A stretch of DNA of 64,000 nt, from NCBI GenBank assembly GCA_945859605.1, contig OX243817.1, positions 24,550,394 through 24,614,393 on the forward strand. Reading direction: 5' to 3'. This document shows positions 33,388-44,900 of the stretch, in pieces. The first letter of the stretch is position 1. The number at the start of each line of letters is the position of its first letter. Below the pieces are notes generated by a model. That model was not told the DNA's origin. It saw only the letters and a list, made by a program, of their open reading frames with translations, and did not search any database. The stretch comes from Lumbricus rubellus (lineage: Eukaryota; Annelida; Clitellata; Crassiclitellata; Lumbricidae). The translations under genes and the position numbers were made by a program.

Positions 33388-33879
33388 TACCTTCATCTCG
33401 CTTCCATTTCTTTAGCGTTTTATCATTCATCCAGCTTCTATTTAAGATCTATAAAACCTTCATCCAGCTCCGATTAATAATTAGATCCTTTTTTAAAATT
33501 GATCCAGACAAAACGCTTCAGAAAATTTAATGGTAGCTGGATGAAGGTTTTTATAGATCTTAGATAGAAGGTTGATGAATGATAAAACGCTCAAGAAATG
33601 GAAGCTGGATGAATGTTTTTATATAGCCTATCTGAAATAGTTGTCTGTGTCGTCTATGACTGGACTGTTTTCGCGGAACTGTTTACACGGGCTGTTTTAA
33701 CGGGGCTATTTTGACGGGGCTATTTTGACGGGGCTATTTTGTCGGGAACTGAATTTTTCTGGGCTGTTTTGTCCTTGGGCGATTATGACGGGGCTATTTT
33801 GTCGCTGGGCGATTATGACGGGGCTGTTTTGACGGGGCTGTTTTGACGGGGCTATTATGACGGGTCACCGTTGAAACGA

Positions 33880-34470
33880 CGACAAAGAAGACGATTAAAA
33901 CAACGAAAGATGTCGATGACGAACGACATTTCCCGAACTGAGCGGAAGTCGATGGTCAACGTGAAAAAAATGATTCGTAGGCTTAATGTAAGACAGAAAT
34001 TATTCTATGATCTTAATTAATGTTAACGACCAAAAATATTAGGTCCTTAAGTAAAGAAGTCTTTCAAGTTATCGAATTGTTAAACCGAATATTAATTTAA
34101 TGCAAGTGAGAAGTGTGAATGAAGGCAAATTAGACAGACACATAAAATGTAGGATTTCTTTAGATCTACTGACTAATATCTTAATTGTCTTCTCTTCATC
34201 CAGTGCATCTGTTGTTCAGGTTTTGGACTGTTAAATGTTTATAGGCTTGCAGAAGACTTTTAAGTATTATTCAGGATAGTTTAACATAAAATAGTCAAAT
34301 CGTTCCCCCCTCTAATCAAAATAAAATTTCGAAGGTAGGCCTACTGCTGTCTGCAGTTTCATCAAGTCAACAGTTACAAAGAGACAATTAGCCTAAAGTA
34401 GGCTTATGGCAGGTCTAGTCGAATGCCATAGCAACAGGGTCTACAACAAATGGACTGTTATAAGTTGAGT
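33880..34470. other. Intergenic DNA, no gene seen
   Basis: Unique-looking AT-rich sequence, no exon or repeat boundaries. Confidence 0.5.
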
Positions 34471-34472
34471 CG

Positions 34473-34719
34473 TAATTGCAGTATCGGATACCGTGAGTGT
34501 CGGTTAGAGTGTCCGTGAGTGTCAGGTTATGCGTCGTGACTCGTGAGTATCGGTTAGAGTCAGGTTATGCGTCGTGAGTATCGGTTAGGTAGGGCCAGGT
34601 TAGGTGCCGTGAGGGTCGGTTAGGGTAGCCTAAGTATTAGGGTGAGTGTCGTCATTAGATACTGTCCAAAGATAGGCCCTACTGCATATTATGCTTCGGT
34701 CCCACCAATACTGCAATTA
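34473..34719 (+). mobile_element. MITE containing telomere-like GGTTAGGG units
   Basis: Ends TAATTGCAGTATCGG and CCAATACTGCAATTA are inverted. Inside are about six variants of GTGAGTGTCGGTTAGAG, including GGTTAGGG and TTAGGGTGAG. A second, inverted copy is at 30539-30665. No coding sequence. Confidence 0.7.
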
Positions 34720-34840
34720 GTCTACGCCTAAGCTGATAGGGAGGACCTGAAAAACGGGGACAGTCGATCATTGTTGCAGTTTATAATAACGAACGTTCTA
34801 TACATGGACGACATTGTCACGACAACCACACGAAGACATA

Positions 34841-35473
34841 CAGGGTGGTCCAAAATAAACCGCACAGTGACAGTTTTCTTGATATAATGTATAACAATTC
34901 AATGTTTAATGCCATTTTTCTTACTTATTTATATATTTTCTCTGACGTCATTATTGACTTCATCATTGTTTATCATAGTTTATGGTAAAGAAGTTGTTGT
35001 TTATAAGAGATTGTGATCATGGGACGCTTAACTATGGAGTATCTGCGACGTGACGGTGAGAACATTTCTTTCATTGAGCTTGACATGTGGCCCCCAAACA
35101 GCCCGGACTTGAATCCAGTCGACTACGCTGTTTGGGGCGCCCTTCAACAGATGGTATACCGTCGTAGAAGTTTCACCACAGTGGATCAGCTGAAAGAAAC
35201 AATCGTCACAGAGTGGACCAAGCTGTCACAGCGTTTCATTGACCGCGGCGCACCGCGCAATTGATCAATGGCGTCGTCGGCTTCAATGCGTGGTCGAGCA
35301 GCAAGGAGGACACATTGATCATTTTATGTAACGAAATCCACCCATGTAGGCTAATGTTACAGTAAAAATAATTGCTGTGTTTTTGTGAATTTTCACGGTT
35401 ATAGGCCCTATTTGAATTGGCTGAATAAAGTACTATCAATTTATCATTGTGCGGTTTATTTTGGACCACCCTG
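34841..35473 (+). mobile_element. Mariner/IS630-type transposon, internally deleted
   Basis: Exact inverted ends: CAGGGTGGTCCAAAATAAAC at the left, its complement at the right; TA at 34839-34840 and 35474-35475. The frame 35013-35264 keeps the transposase C-terminus with the WPPNSPDLNPVDYAVWG motif that carries the third catalytic acidic residue. The N-terminal DNA-binding domain and the first two catalytic residues are missing, so the copy is a deletion derivative but looks young, since its ends are perfect. Confidence 0.9.
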
Positions 35474-35984
35474 TAGTTATACGGACTTTTTCCGCTGCCT
35501 GTGTTTCTGCTTCAAATCTCCCAATTGCAATCACCTTTATATATGATACTTGTTCATCAGAGTGCTATTTAGCAACAAGTTATATATTAAAGAATATACT
35601 TATACATACTTATTTATTTAAGAGTGCATCCAGCATTGTGGCGTCATTTCATAATCATATACACAGATAATAGATTCTTATCAAGGGGTCTCCATTACGT
35701 CACATATATTAGGCTAATTTTGGACTATAATATTATAGACGTCATTTTTTACGGTTAAAGAAGCATGAATTGTATTGTGATGTCATAGGCCTAGGTTCTA
35801 TATTATTTGACTTCGAACCGCAGAAATGATCGGGTTATCGGTCGAGTTGCGCTTTTATTTGCGACCATATAATTATTGGCGTTGTTTGTCTTATTTCACG
35901 AATTAATCTCGTTGATCAAGGATAGAGGCGATCGATCCAAGCTTCAAATGACCAGGTATTGCAGGTAAGTTGGTATAGGCTACG

Positions 35985-36369
35985 CCACTGTATATGGAGA
36001 GGCACTGGATTATTTGTGCCCAAGGAGAATCACTGCATAATTATGTTAGGCCTATAATAATTATTACATCTGCATGCCTATGGAGAGGCACTGGATTATA
36101 AATTATCTGACTATGGAGAGGCATTGGATTATATCTGCCTATATGGAGGGGCACTAGATTATATCTGCATATGGAGAAGCACTGCATGGATTAATTATCT
36201 GACTATGGAGAGGCACTGAATGGATTGTATCAGCCTATGATGAGGCACCGGATTATAAATATCTGCCTATGAACAGGCAAAGGATAGAGTCGCTGGGTTA
36301 TTTCCTGCCTATGGAGATTCACTGTAATATTATCTTCCTATGAAGAGGCACTGGATTATATCTGCCTAT
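35985..36369 (+). repeat. Minisatellite of CTATGGAGAGGCACTGGATTAT units
   Basis: About ten diverged units, with spacers of variable length (roughly 28-50 bp period). The array resumes briefly (GCCTATGGAGATGCAC at about 36709) after the hAT MITE at 36370-36705. Confidence 0.85.
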
Positions 36370-36705
36370 CAGTGGCGGATCCAGAACTGTTTCAAGGGGG
36401 GGGCCAAAATCTAAGATCTCGGATGGGAAAAAGGAGAAAAAAATTTTTTTTTAGTCATCCGCAAAAATTTCCGGGAAAATCATACCATTTCATCCGCCAA
36501 AAAAGTTGATGACCTTTTTTTTAGTCCTCACCTTGGAAATCGAACGGGGGGCCACGTCCCATACAATTTTCCAAAATACGGGGGGGCCAATATCCATTAC
36601 ACCCATATTCGCATTGCTAATTTCAGACCAAATGGAGGGCCACGTCCCATGGCAGTTTTCAATGGGGGGGGGCATGGCCGGATTGGTCCCCTGGATCCGC
36701 CACTG
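36370..36705. mobile_element. hAT-type MITE, CAGTGGCGGATCCAG ends
   Basis: Ends CAGTGGCGGATCCAG and CTGGATCCGCCACTG; 8-bp duplication CTGCCTAT (36362-36369 and 36706-36713), though that octamer is also part of the surrounding minisatellite. Internal G-rich stretches (GGGGGGGGCC, GGGGGGGGGC). Confidence 0.85.
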
Positions 36706-36803
36706 CTGCCTATGGAGATGCACATTTTCGCACCGTAAGTGGCTAGCTGCCTGTCTCTAACTGATTGGGTATTTAGGCTATGTTTGTCGAGACGGAGGCC
36801 GCG

Positions 36804-38307
36804 CAGGGCCGGATTAACCAGTATGCCATGTCTGCCATGGCGGCGGGCCCCCCCCCCGTCGTCAGGGGCCCCCCGTCCGTGACAAACAAGAATTTTTTCA
36901 GTCCACATTCCCATTTATTCAACTTCACTCCATGAACAGTGATGTGTAAATTCATGTCAATTGCTGGTTTTTCTTATGAAGACAATCAATGGCTCCTATA
37001 ATTATATCTGCCATCTATAGCCTAATCATGATTTTTGTCTCTAATCCATACTTTTAAATAGAAGCATTGATGAGGGGAAATAAAATTGCATAAAGTTGCA
37101 TTTAAAGGGAGGGATAAATCTTGCGCTGAAACCTTTGGGCAGCGGTTAGTAGGTTAGTCACCGTTATAGTTCTTTCATTAAGATATGGGCCTGTAGTTTA
37201 TTTATAGGAATTCTGCATGCAAAGAAGTTCAAAATGTGCTCAGAGTTTTAACGCACTTCGATGTGCTGGATACTGACATGATTAGAGAATTGTTACTCGA
37301 ATTGAAAAAGACATAGGCCAAAATGATTATTTATTTTGGTGGTTTAAAGCTGAAGAATTTATTCTCTGTTGAAAAGGTTCAGTTCGTTTTGTTGCGCAAA
37401 CAGTGGCGGCGCCAGCTATAAAATTTCAGGAGGTCACACCAAGGTCATGAGAGTTATTCATCAAGTCGAAGAAATTAATGTACGGAAGACATCAAAATTC
37501 CAAAGAAATTTTGACAGATCATAAGGCAGGTCAAGAGCAAAATAGACAGGTCACTTCATGTTACCTATGGTATAGCACCGCCACTGTTTGCATAGTGCAG
37601 AGGCTGTAGGCTAGAGTCGTAGACTAAATCACCAGCTTCTCTTGCCGTGGTGCAGAACACTGAAGCTCTGCAAACTACCAGTACATTTCCAAGGTGTCCA
37701 TTGCTCTCCGTATGTATGCTACATTGCTACAAGTGCATGATGGTATCAAACTGCAATGGTGAAATATCTTAGATCCTTCGTCAAACTGGCATTGTTCAAG
37801 AATAATCTGCGGAGAACAATGACAAGAAAAACGACTAACTGCAGTGGAACTTATCCGTGTTGATAGTGCATGGCCATTACACTGTTTCTTTTAATGACAT
37901 TGTTAACCAGCTTGCACAATGCCAAGAGTAGAAAAATGTTGACCATAGTCGATCGGTATTTCATAGGATTTGGATGGATGGATCCGAATTGACCAGGGTC
38001 TATGACAACAGAGGCCGTTACCCTGGAAAGAAATTTGCTTGGCATATTACAGCACTTAATAAGCAATTATTGTAGGATTTAAACCGTTAGACTGACCAAT
38101 ATCTACTGCATCGACGTCTATAATTATAATGGTGTCGCTTAGCTTGGTTTTCATTAAGCTACACATTATTAGAGTTATAAAGAAATTGTGGTCATTTCTA
38201 GGCTTGCATTAACATGTGAGAGGAACATGGTGACGGAAGGTCAAGGTGGATAAAGGGCCCTCCGGAGAATATGGCGGCGGGCCCCCCGAGAGCTTAATCC
38301 GGCCCTG
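36804..38307. mobile_element. hAT-type element, CAGGGCCGGATTAA ends
   Basis: Exact 8-bp duplication AGGCCGCG (36796-36803 and 38308-38315), left end CAGGGCCGGATTAAC, right end TTAATCCGGCCCTG. 1504 bp, no transposase frame of useful length. It contains a smaller inverted-repeat unit at about 37395-37592 (GCAAACAGTGGCGG... CCGCCACTGTTTGC), probably a nested MITE. Confidence 0.9.
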
Positions 38308-38315
38308 AGGCCGCG

Positions 38316-38986
38316 AGGCGCCCTTGTAACGGCATGTGCTGGGTTACGGCGCCATAGAAATAGGCCTAATTATTGACGTCATTATTTTTTTTCTTTGCCA
38401 GAGGTTTAGGCCTATATTATTAGGTCTATGCATGATCCCTCATGCTGTAAATTGTAAAACAATACCAAGCGCCTTGTTCTTCTGGGGTTAGGCTAACGGT
38501 CATCCTTGTCGGTCATTATTGTGCAAACATGCCTCGAAATGCCACGTAACCTACGTACAGCATTGAACTTCTGCGTGCACATTGAAAGACGCAGAAACAA
38601 GCGTGCTGTTTCTTTTTGTCCAACAACCTGTTTTTGTCCCGCCCCCAAGCGTATCTATCTAATGCGGAGCATTGTTCCAAAATTATTTCCTTCTGAATTA
38701 GCTCGCTCAATCACTAATTATTAGCCAAAAGGCACTGCTTACAGCTCGTAAGCTGACCCGTAACAGTTTTGTAGGCCTACTGTTGGTGGATATTGCTTCA
38801 CATCCGGCAACTAAATTATTGCGCTACACAAACATCGCCATATTTCTCGCTAGCATTGGTTCTCGCGAGAACTGTTTCCTGGCAACAGCGATTATTTTCT
38901 TGTTTGAAATCAGTTTTATTCGTAAATGTTAAATAATTGTTGTAAAAGTTCCATGTTGTGCATTATTTCGACAAAGGGATAAGATT
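38316..38986. other. Intergenic DNA and putative promoter/5' UTR of the C7orf57-like gene
   Basis: No clear TATA box next to the start codon. Short open frames on both strands at 38506-38724 overlap and lack a recognisable domain. Confidence 0.35.
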
Positions 38987-41900
38987 ATGGCGCACAAGGA
39001 AAGTAGTGGTAAGTGCAGGTTTATTATTTTTATGTTTTAAACAACAGGAACGGTTTATCAGTGATGCGAACTTGATCTACTTCTCCATGCTTAGTTCAGG
39101 AATTTATGGATGAAAAATTGTTCGTTTTCGTTCCTAGACCAGTGTTAGCGAGTCGATAGGTTTCTGATATGCTGAAATACTTAAACTGCTTAACTAAATA
39201 TTGATATTTTGTGTGGTTTTATGATGATCTATGATGCGCGGAAAACTTTTTTTATCTGTTTTTGCTGGTGAGACTGTATAGATCTCCCAACATATTTTGG
39301 ACTTCCTAGTGGTTTCAATAAAATCATTAATATGTGCTGTATGAAAGATATCAAGGATTGAAGAGGTGAAAACAAGCTAAGACAAGCTGAAAATGTTTCG
39401 TGAACTATTTGTGAATACCTTATGATGCGTTCCTGATGGTTGGTTTTTGTAGTGAATTGGTTTGGCCAGATAGGTGGAAGAGGCGGCCGAGCCACTCAAC
39501 CAAGACCACAGGTTTCTGCTCCTTCGCTTTCACAGATCCCCGGTCTAAGCAAGGCATCAGATGATGCCTCTTACGGTGACGAACCGCAGAGGCCGTTCTA
39601 CCGAGATACGGACAGTGCTTACGTGAGATTGGCGAAACAGGGCGGAAGGACCGACCTTCTTCGAATGGACCAACAAGACGCTGCACCAACCGAAACAAAG
39701 GGAGCTGGATACACTATACCCAGTTGGATGCAGAAGGACTCGACTAATGAAGACTTGCACAACGCGTAAGTCTATACTGGATCATTAACTTCTTCATTGC
39801 TACTCTGATCATTTGCGGTCTATTAAGTGGTTTTTATTACAGTATAAGACCATCTAATGATGACCAATATCCATGCCCTTGTGACGGCACCATGTAAATC
39901 AGCGGTTCTCAACCTTTTTAGTCCGGCGACCCCTTTTTAACATTTCAAAAGTTGTGACGACCCCAACGACAAAATTGATTGTGTAACAACCCCCGTTTCA
40001 CTGCATTTTTGTTACTATTGTCCATTGTTATGCATTTTTACCCTCTAATACGAAAACTGTTTTGGCAGTTGTATGAGGTTTCCTTTAGTTTGAAGTAATC
40101 GAAGTTATATATAAGCCTATTCGGCTTGTGATGCAGCTTTAACAGCTGCCGCGTCTTGCTTAGAACTGGAATTCTTCAAAACCGCTGTCTCAAGTAAAGT
40201 GTGCCTTCTTGCATCAATCAGCTTTGTTCTTAAAAATACTGGTCATGCTTTCCTACATGGCTATAGGATGGTTAGAATAGCCTGTCTGAATAGTGTTCTG
40301 CGGTTTATTTGTTGGGTTTCATTGATTCTACCCATAAAATGTCATAACAAAGACCTATAATTCTAGTTTCTCTATTCATGCTGCAACTATTAAGCAATAG
40401 GCTACTCTGAGAATTGGTCAATATTTCTTCTTTTCTTAACAGTAATTTCACCTTACTGATTCGTTTTGCGATGCTAGCAATTTCAAAAACTTCATTTGTG
40501 TTCTTATGAATGCGCCGAGCAGGGAGAGTTTGGAGAATGGACGCAGGCCTACGTGCCATTCCCCATTGTCAACAATTTCCCCCCCCCCCCAATGGCAGCA
40601 TTTTAGGCTGTCGTTTTAACGAAACTCTTCATCATTTCAGTGCTGATAGTCGTGCTTTACGTCTTTACGACTTCAAAGTGTCTCCTCCCACTGTTTAGAA
40701 TCTCAATAAAAAACTTCATAATTTAAATGCTGAAGGCATGGTTTATGACTTCAATAAATGTCTTCCTTCCATTCTTAATTTTTTCTAAATTTCCAATCAC
40801 TAGCCTATTTTAAACTGTCATCTGAATTTTGTCAATGCTGATAGTCATGGTTTAAGACTTCAGAATGTCAGCCCCCAGTACTGTTGTTAACAATATTTTG
40901 GATTAAATCCAAAATCCATGTTACGGTGCACAAATTTTGTGCACCGTAACATTCTAACTAAGAGAAGCGACATCAGAAAGAAAGCAGTAGAGAAGGCTGG
41001 CCATGACGATCGCTAGAGTTCAACGAACTGACAGCACAAGGTGACAAGGTGAACATTCTAAGCCATCATCTAAAAAAATTACTCATAATTTCAGTGCCCA
41101 GAGAGGTGGTCTAGACTTTAAAAAATATTCCTCCCTGTGTTTCTTTAGAAGAATAGCAGAATTTACATTTGAAAACTAAATTGGAAAAAATTAATTAGCT
41201 GCCGCAATCTAACTGATGAATCATAGCAAAATTATGAGTAAAAATTATTTTAGTTTGTTGAAATTGCTATTTGGCCTATATCTTTTGCAAATTTCTGAAG
41301 GGGCCAGGCGACCCCTGGCAAATTGTCAGGCGACCTTCGAGGGGGTCGCGACCCACAGGTTGAGAACCGCTGATGTAAATTGTTGTAAAATTATTATTGT
41401 TATTATATTATTATTACTATTATGTATTGTGACTTAGATCCACTGATGTAAATAGCTTATCTCTCGAAGTTATTAGGCCTATTATTATTATTATTATGAA
41501 ATTAACCGAAGTAGTTCAATTCACAAAGGTATACAAGACAACGAATAGTGTATATAAACATTATGGAATCAGTAATCAATCTGATAGCTGTGGCTGCTTC
41601 TCGAATGTGCCCCTGCAAGCTACTATTATTACTATTATTATTATTATTGTTACTATTATTACTACTACTGTTATTATTAAGTCAGTTGGAATGTGAGTGA
41701 CCAGTGATGTATTTCAGTTGTGTGCAACTGTGCATGTTACATGCATGGCTGATCTTGACCTATGTAGCAGCACTTTGTAGGTGATGTGTTCAATGGAAAA
41801 CACAGGCAAAAATGGATAGATTGAAATGACGTTCATTACAATGTGGAAGCTTGGTCCATTCCCAAGTCGTTGCATGTTAAATTGCTTTCTTTGGACAAAA

Positions 41901-44900
41901 CTAATATCCTATCCTTGGTTATGAACTGTTTTTGGAGGACAAGGCTCAGTTTCTATATAGTTCTTGTAATAGATATAGTATGGTTTACGTCAAATACTAA
42001 TTCTTTGCAAAAACTTTATGAAATTTAAATACAATTGTGCTGTGGGCTAATAGTAATGTTGCATGGGATTTCACAAAAATTCGTTGAGCAAAAATCGAAT
42101 GACTTGGGAATGAGAATATGTCTGTTAATCTGCAGCTGTGCTGCGCTTGTATACTTGTGTACTTAGTACTTTTATACTTGTATGTGAATGTATCATTTGC
42201 TTCTTGGTAGACATGCAATCAGTTGGCTGGCAAGAGCTTTGTGCTTACTGTTTGTTTACTAACTGTTAATGAAAAAACTGTCTTTCATCTTTGTCAATTT
42301 GCACTGTACTTTTTAAACAATATGCTCTGGAATTCGTTTTTGTTTTTTGCTATAGTGGTAAAATTTCTGCCAGTAACAGAGTATGTTACAAATAGTGATT
42401 TTGAAATGATGATTATAAATAATTATCATGTTTTCTGTCTTGATAATGTAGTTCTTGGCATTTGAACAATGTTGTCACTGAATAAAGTTGTATGGCTTCA
42501 TGCTTTCTTTTGGGACATATTTAGCAGAAATTTTATTCTGATTTTTTCAAGAGTGTTTACAGTGTTTGTTGGGAACTTTTAAGTTCAACACTTTTTAAAA
42601 GTGTCTTGTATGAGATGGTGATTTCTGGCTGCGATCATTTTACTGCTTTTCAAATAAGGCTTGAGAGACCTTGGTTGTTGCAGTGACCAAGTTATTTTCT
42701 GAATACTAAATTTGGACATATATCCAGGGCTGTTAATACTGGAAATATACATTGTCATGTTAATACTGGAAATATATATTGTCATGTTAATACTGGAAAT
42801 ATATATTGTCATGTTAATACTGGAAATATATATATATATTGTCTTAGCCAATTGCAGTACAGACATCGAAAGTACTGTATTGGTGATGCCAATTGTTGTG
42901 CCAATACAAGCAGTCATTGAGTGCAGTAACATTATGTTCTGTAACGACTGTATAGTGTGCTTCTTTAATATTGTCAAATAAATCTTTCCATTAGAAGTGC
43001 AGATTTGTGCCAGTGGCAAATGAATGTTGCTGTTTGTAGTGTAGAGCATGTCACTGGTGCCCTGGATACTTCTTGCTATCCGCAGGCCGCAATGGTATCT
43101 GAAACTAGAGCTTCGTACAATGGAGATAATCTGTACAATGCGTGGTCTAAGAGCAGTCGTCGTACATCCCCAAGTCACCAGTTTTTGAGGAAGAGTGCCA
43201 GCATGAATGTATTTAGGATGCCAACGTTATCTGAAACACGGTCAGCATTTACTGGAAAGCATCAAGAACTAGAGGAGACCGTGAAACCTGGTAGGCCTTT
43301 GAAATTTTGTGATTACCTGGTAGACCTTTGAAGCTTTGTGATTACCTGGTAGGCCTTTGAAGTTTTGTGATTACCCGGTATGCCTTTGAAGCTTTGTGAT
43401 TACCTGGTATGCCTTTGAAGCTTTGTGATTACCTGGTATGCCTTTGAAGCTTTGTGATTAGGCCTAAAAAAAAAAATGCTGTGTTTCCGGTAACAGAGCT
43501 AAAAAAAATTGGGTAGGTAGGTCGGAAAATATTTTTATTTTGTAAAATATTTTTATGCAGTGACTATCCGAAAAAGTATACCCCACTAGTCTTTTTTGCA
43601 TGCTGAAACAAAGTACGTGTTCTAAGCAAGTATAAACTGCCTATTTCCCGACTGTCTGCACCTAAAACAGCTCTAGAAACAGTCCTATTAATTTCATTTT
43701 GTTGACGTCTCTTATGTTATGTCAATACAAATGTTAAAAAAAGATTTTTTGAAAAAAAATTTTTTACAAAAATATTTGGGTCGCGGCCGTAAAAATGGGT
43801 CGGTCGCGTTACCGGAAACACAACACTTTTTTTTACGCCTTACCCGGTATGCCTTTGAAACTCTGATTATCATCACTGTCGTCTTCAAAATAGTGATTTG
43901 TAATATATGTGAATTTTTTAAATTTAATTGCCTTATAACCATATTTCGATTAAGAACTGTAGTTATGTCTTCACACAGATCTATTGTTATATATATAATG
44001 CCATTGTCTTTGATTGTGGCAGTGCGTTCTGTAAGTGGCATCTGCCATGGTGAGAAGTCTTTGTGGCAAATGTGTTATCTGAATATCCAGTCACGTTACA
44101 TTGTAGTGAATTATGCCGCATTTAATAAATTTATTCTGATTGTTGGTTTCATTTTGTGTACTGGTAAATTGAGTTGTACTGCGACCAAAGGCTTTTTGTT
44201 TTTAGTTGTCAGTATTTAAAATGATAGTCATAAAATAGCATATGTAGCATTTGTGTCATGTTTTGCATGCATGTCATGACTTGTACTGTGTAAATGAACC
44301 AAGATTAATTATGGATATGAAACAATGTGATAAATTATGTACTCTTAGTTGAGGATGAACTATCACAGACTCCAGCATACAGCACACTTACCAGAGCTTC
44401 AGATCAGAGGCAGTTGCTGCGAGATGATGAAAGACTATCCACTATGCAGAATAGATCGCAACATCTTCCTAGGACAGCGACAGACGCAGATGTTGAACCT
44501 GGATCGCATGCTGCACAGTTTTCTCGAAATAATGCTGCTAGGAGTGAATTCGAAGTGCAGAACGAACAAGAGGAAAGACAAGATGAGTTGCTGCAGCAGT
44601 TTGGGTCACTTGGCACTGATGCAGATACGAGACATGCGGCAGATGATGCACGGATGGAGCTACAGCGTCGTGATTCAATTGCCAGCGACAAAGAGTAAAT
44701 ACCAGAGACAACATTAACGATACGTTGCTGCTTACATTCGTTATTTTGCGGTTGTTACTAATGACTAATCTTTTGGTTTGGTTTATTTAAGCGGTTTAAA
44801 AATGTTTAGTTAAGAGAACATTTGCTCAAAATGCAATACACTTCAGGAGCCCAACTGTCACTTTGATTTTCCACTGGTTTTGATAACCCAACTAAAATAG

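Larger units (their letters stand above)
31396..33869. mobile_element. DNA transposon with 8-bp duplication and CCCCGTC-repeat ends
   Basis: Flanked by exact GTTGAAAC (31388-31395 and 33870-33877). The left end reads GGGCACCCCGTCATAATAGC and the right end, inverted, GGTGACCCGTCATAATAGCC. Behind each end lie about 170-210 bp of repeated CCCCGTCAAAACAG/CCCCGTCATAATCG units in opposite orientation, then minisatellite units also inverted between the arms. No transposase frame. The 8-bp duplication suggests hAT, but the end repeats are unusual. Confidence 0.75.

Noticed and set aside
39840..39891. Possible 51-bp exon before the hAT in intron 2
   Set aside because: It has an acceptor and donor-like edges but its phase does not allow a join to exon 3.
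43086..43290. Exon 3 starting after CCGCAG at 43085
   Set aside because: That acceptor is in phase 0 and cannot join exon 2, which ends in phase 2. The acceptor TTTGTAG before 43040 fits both phase and pyrimidine tract.
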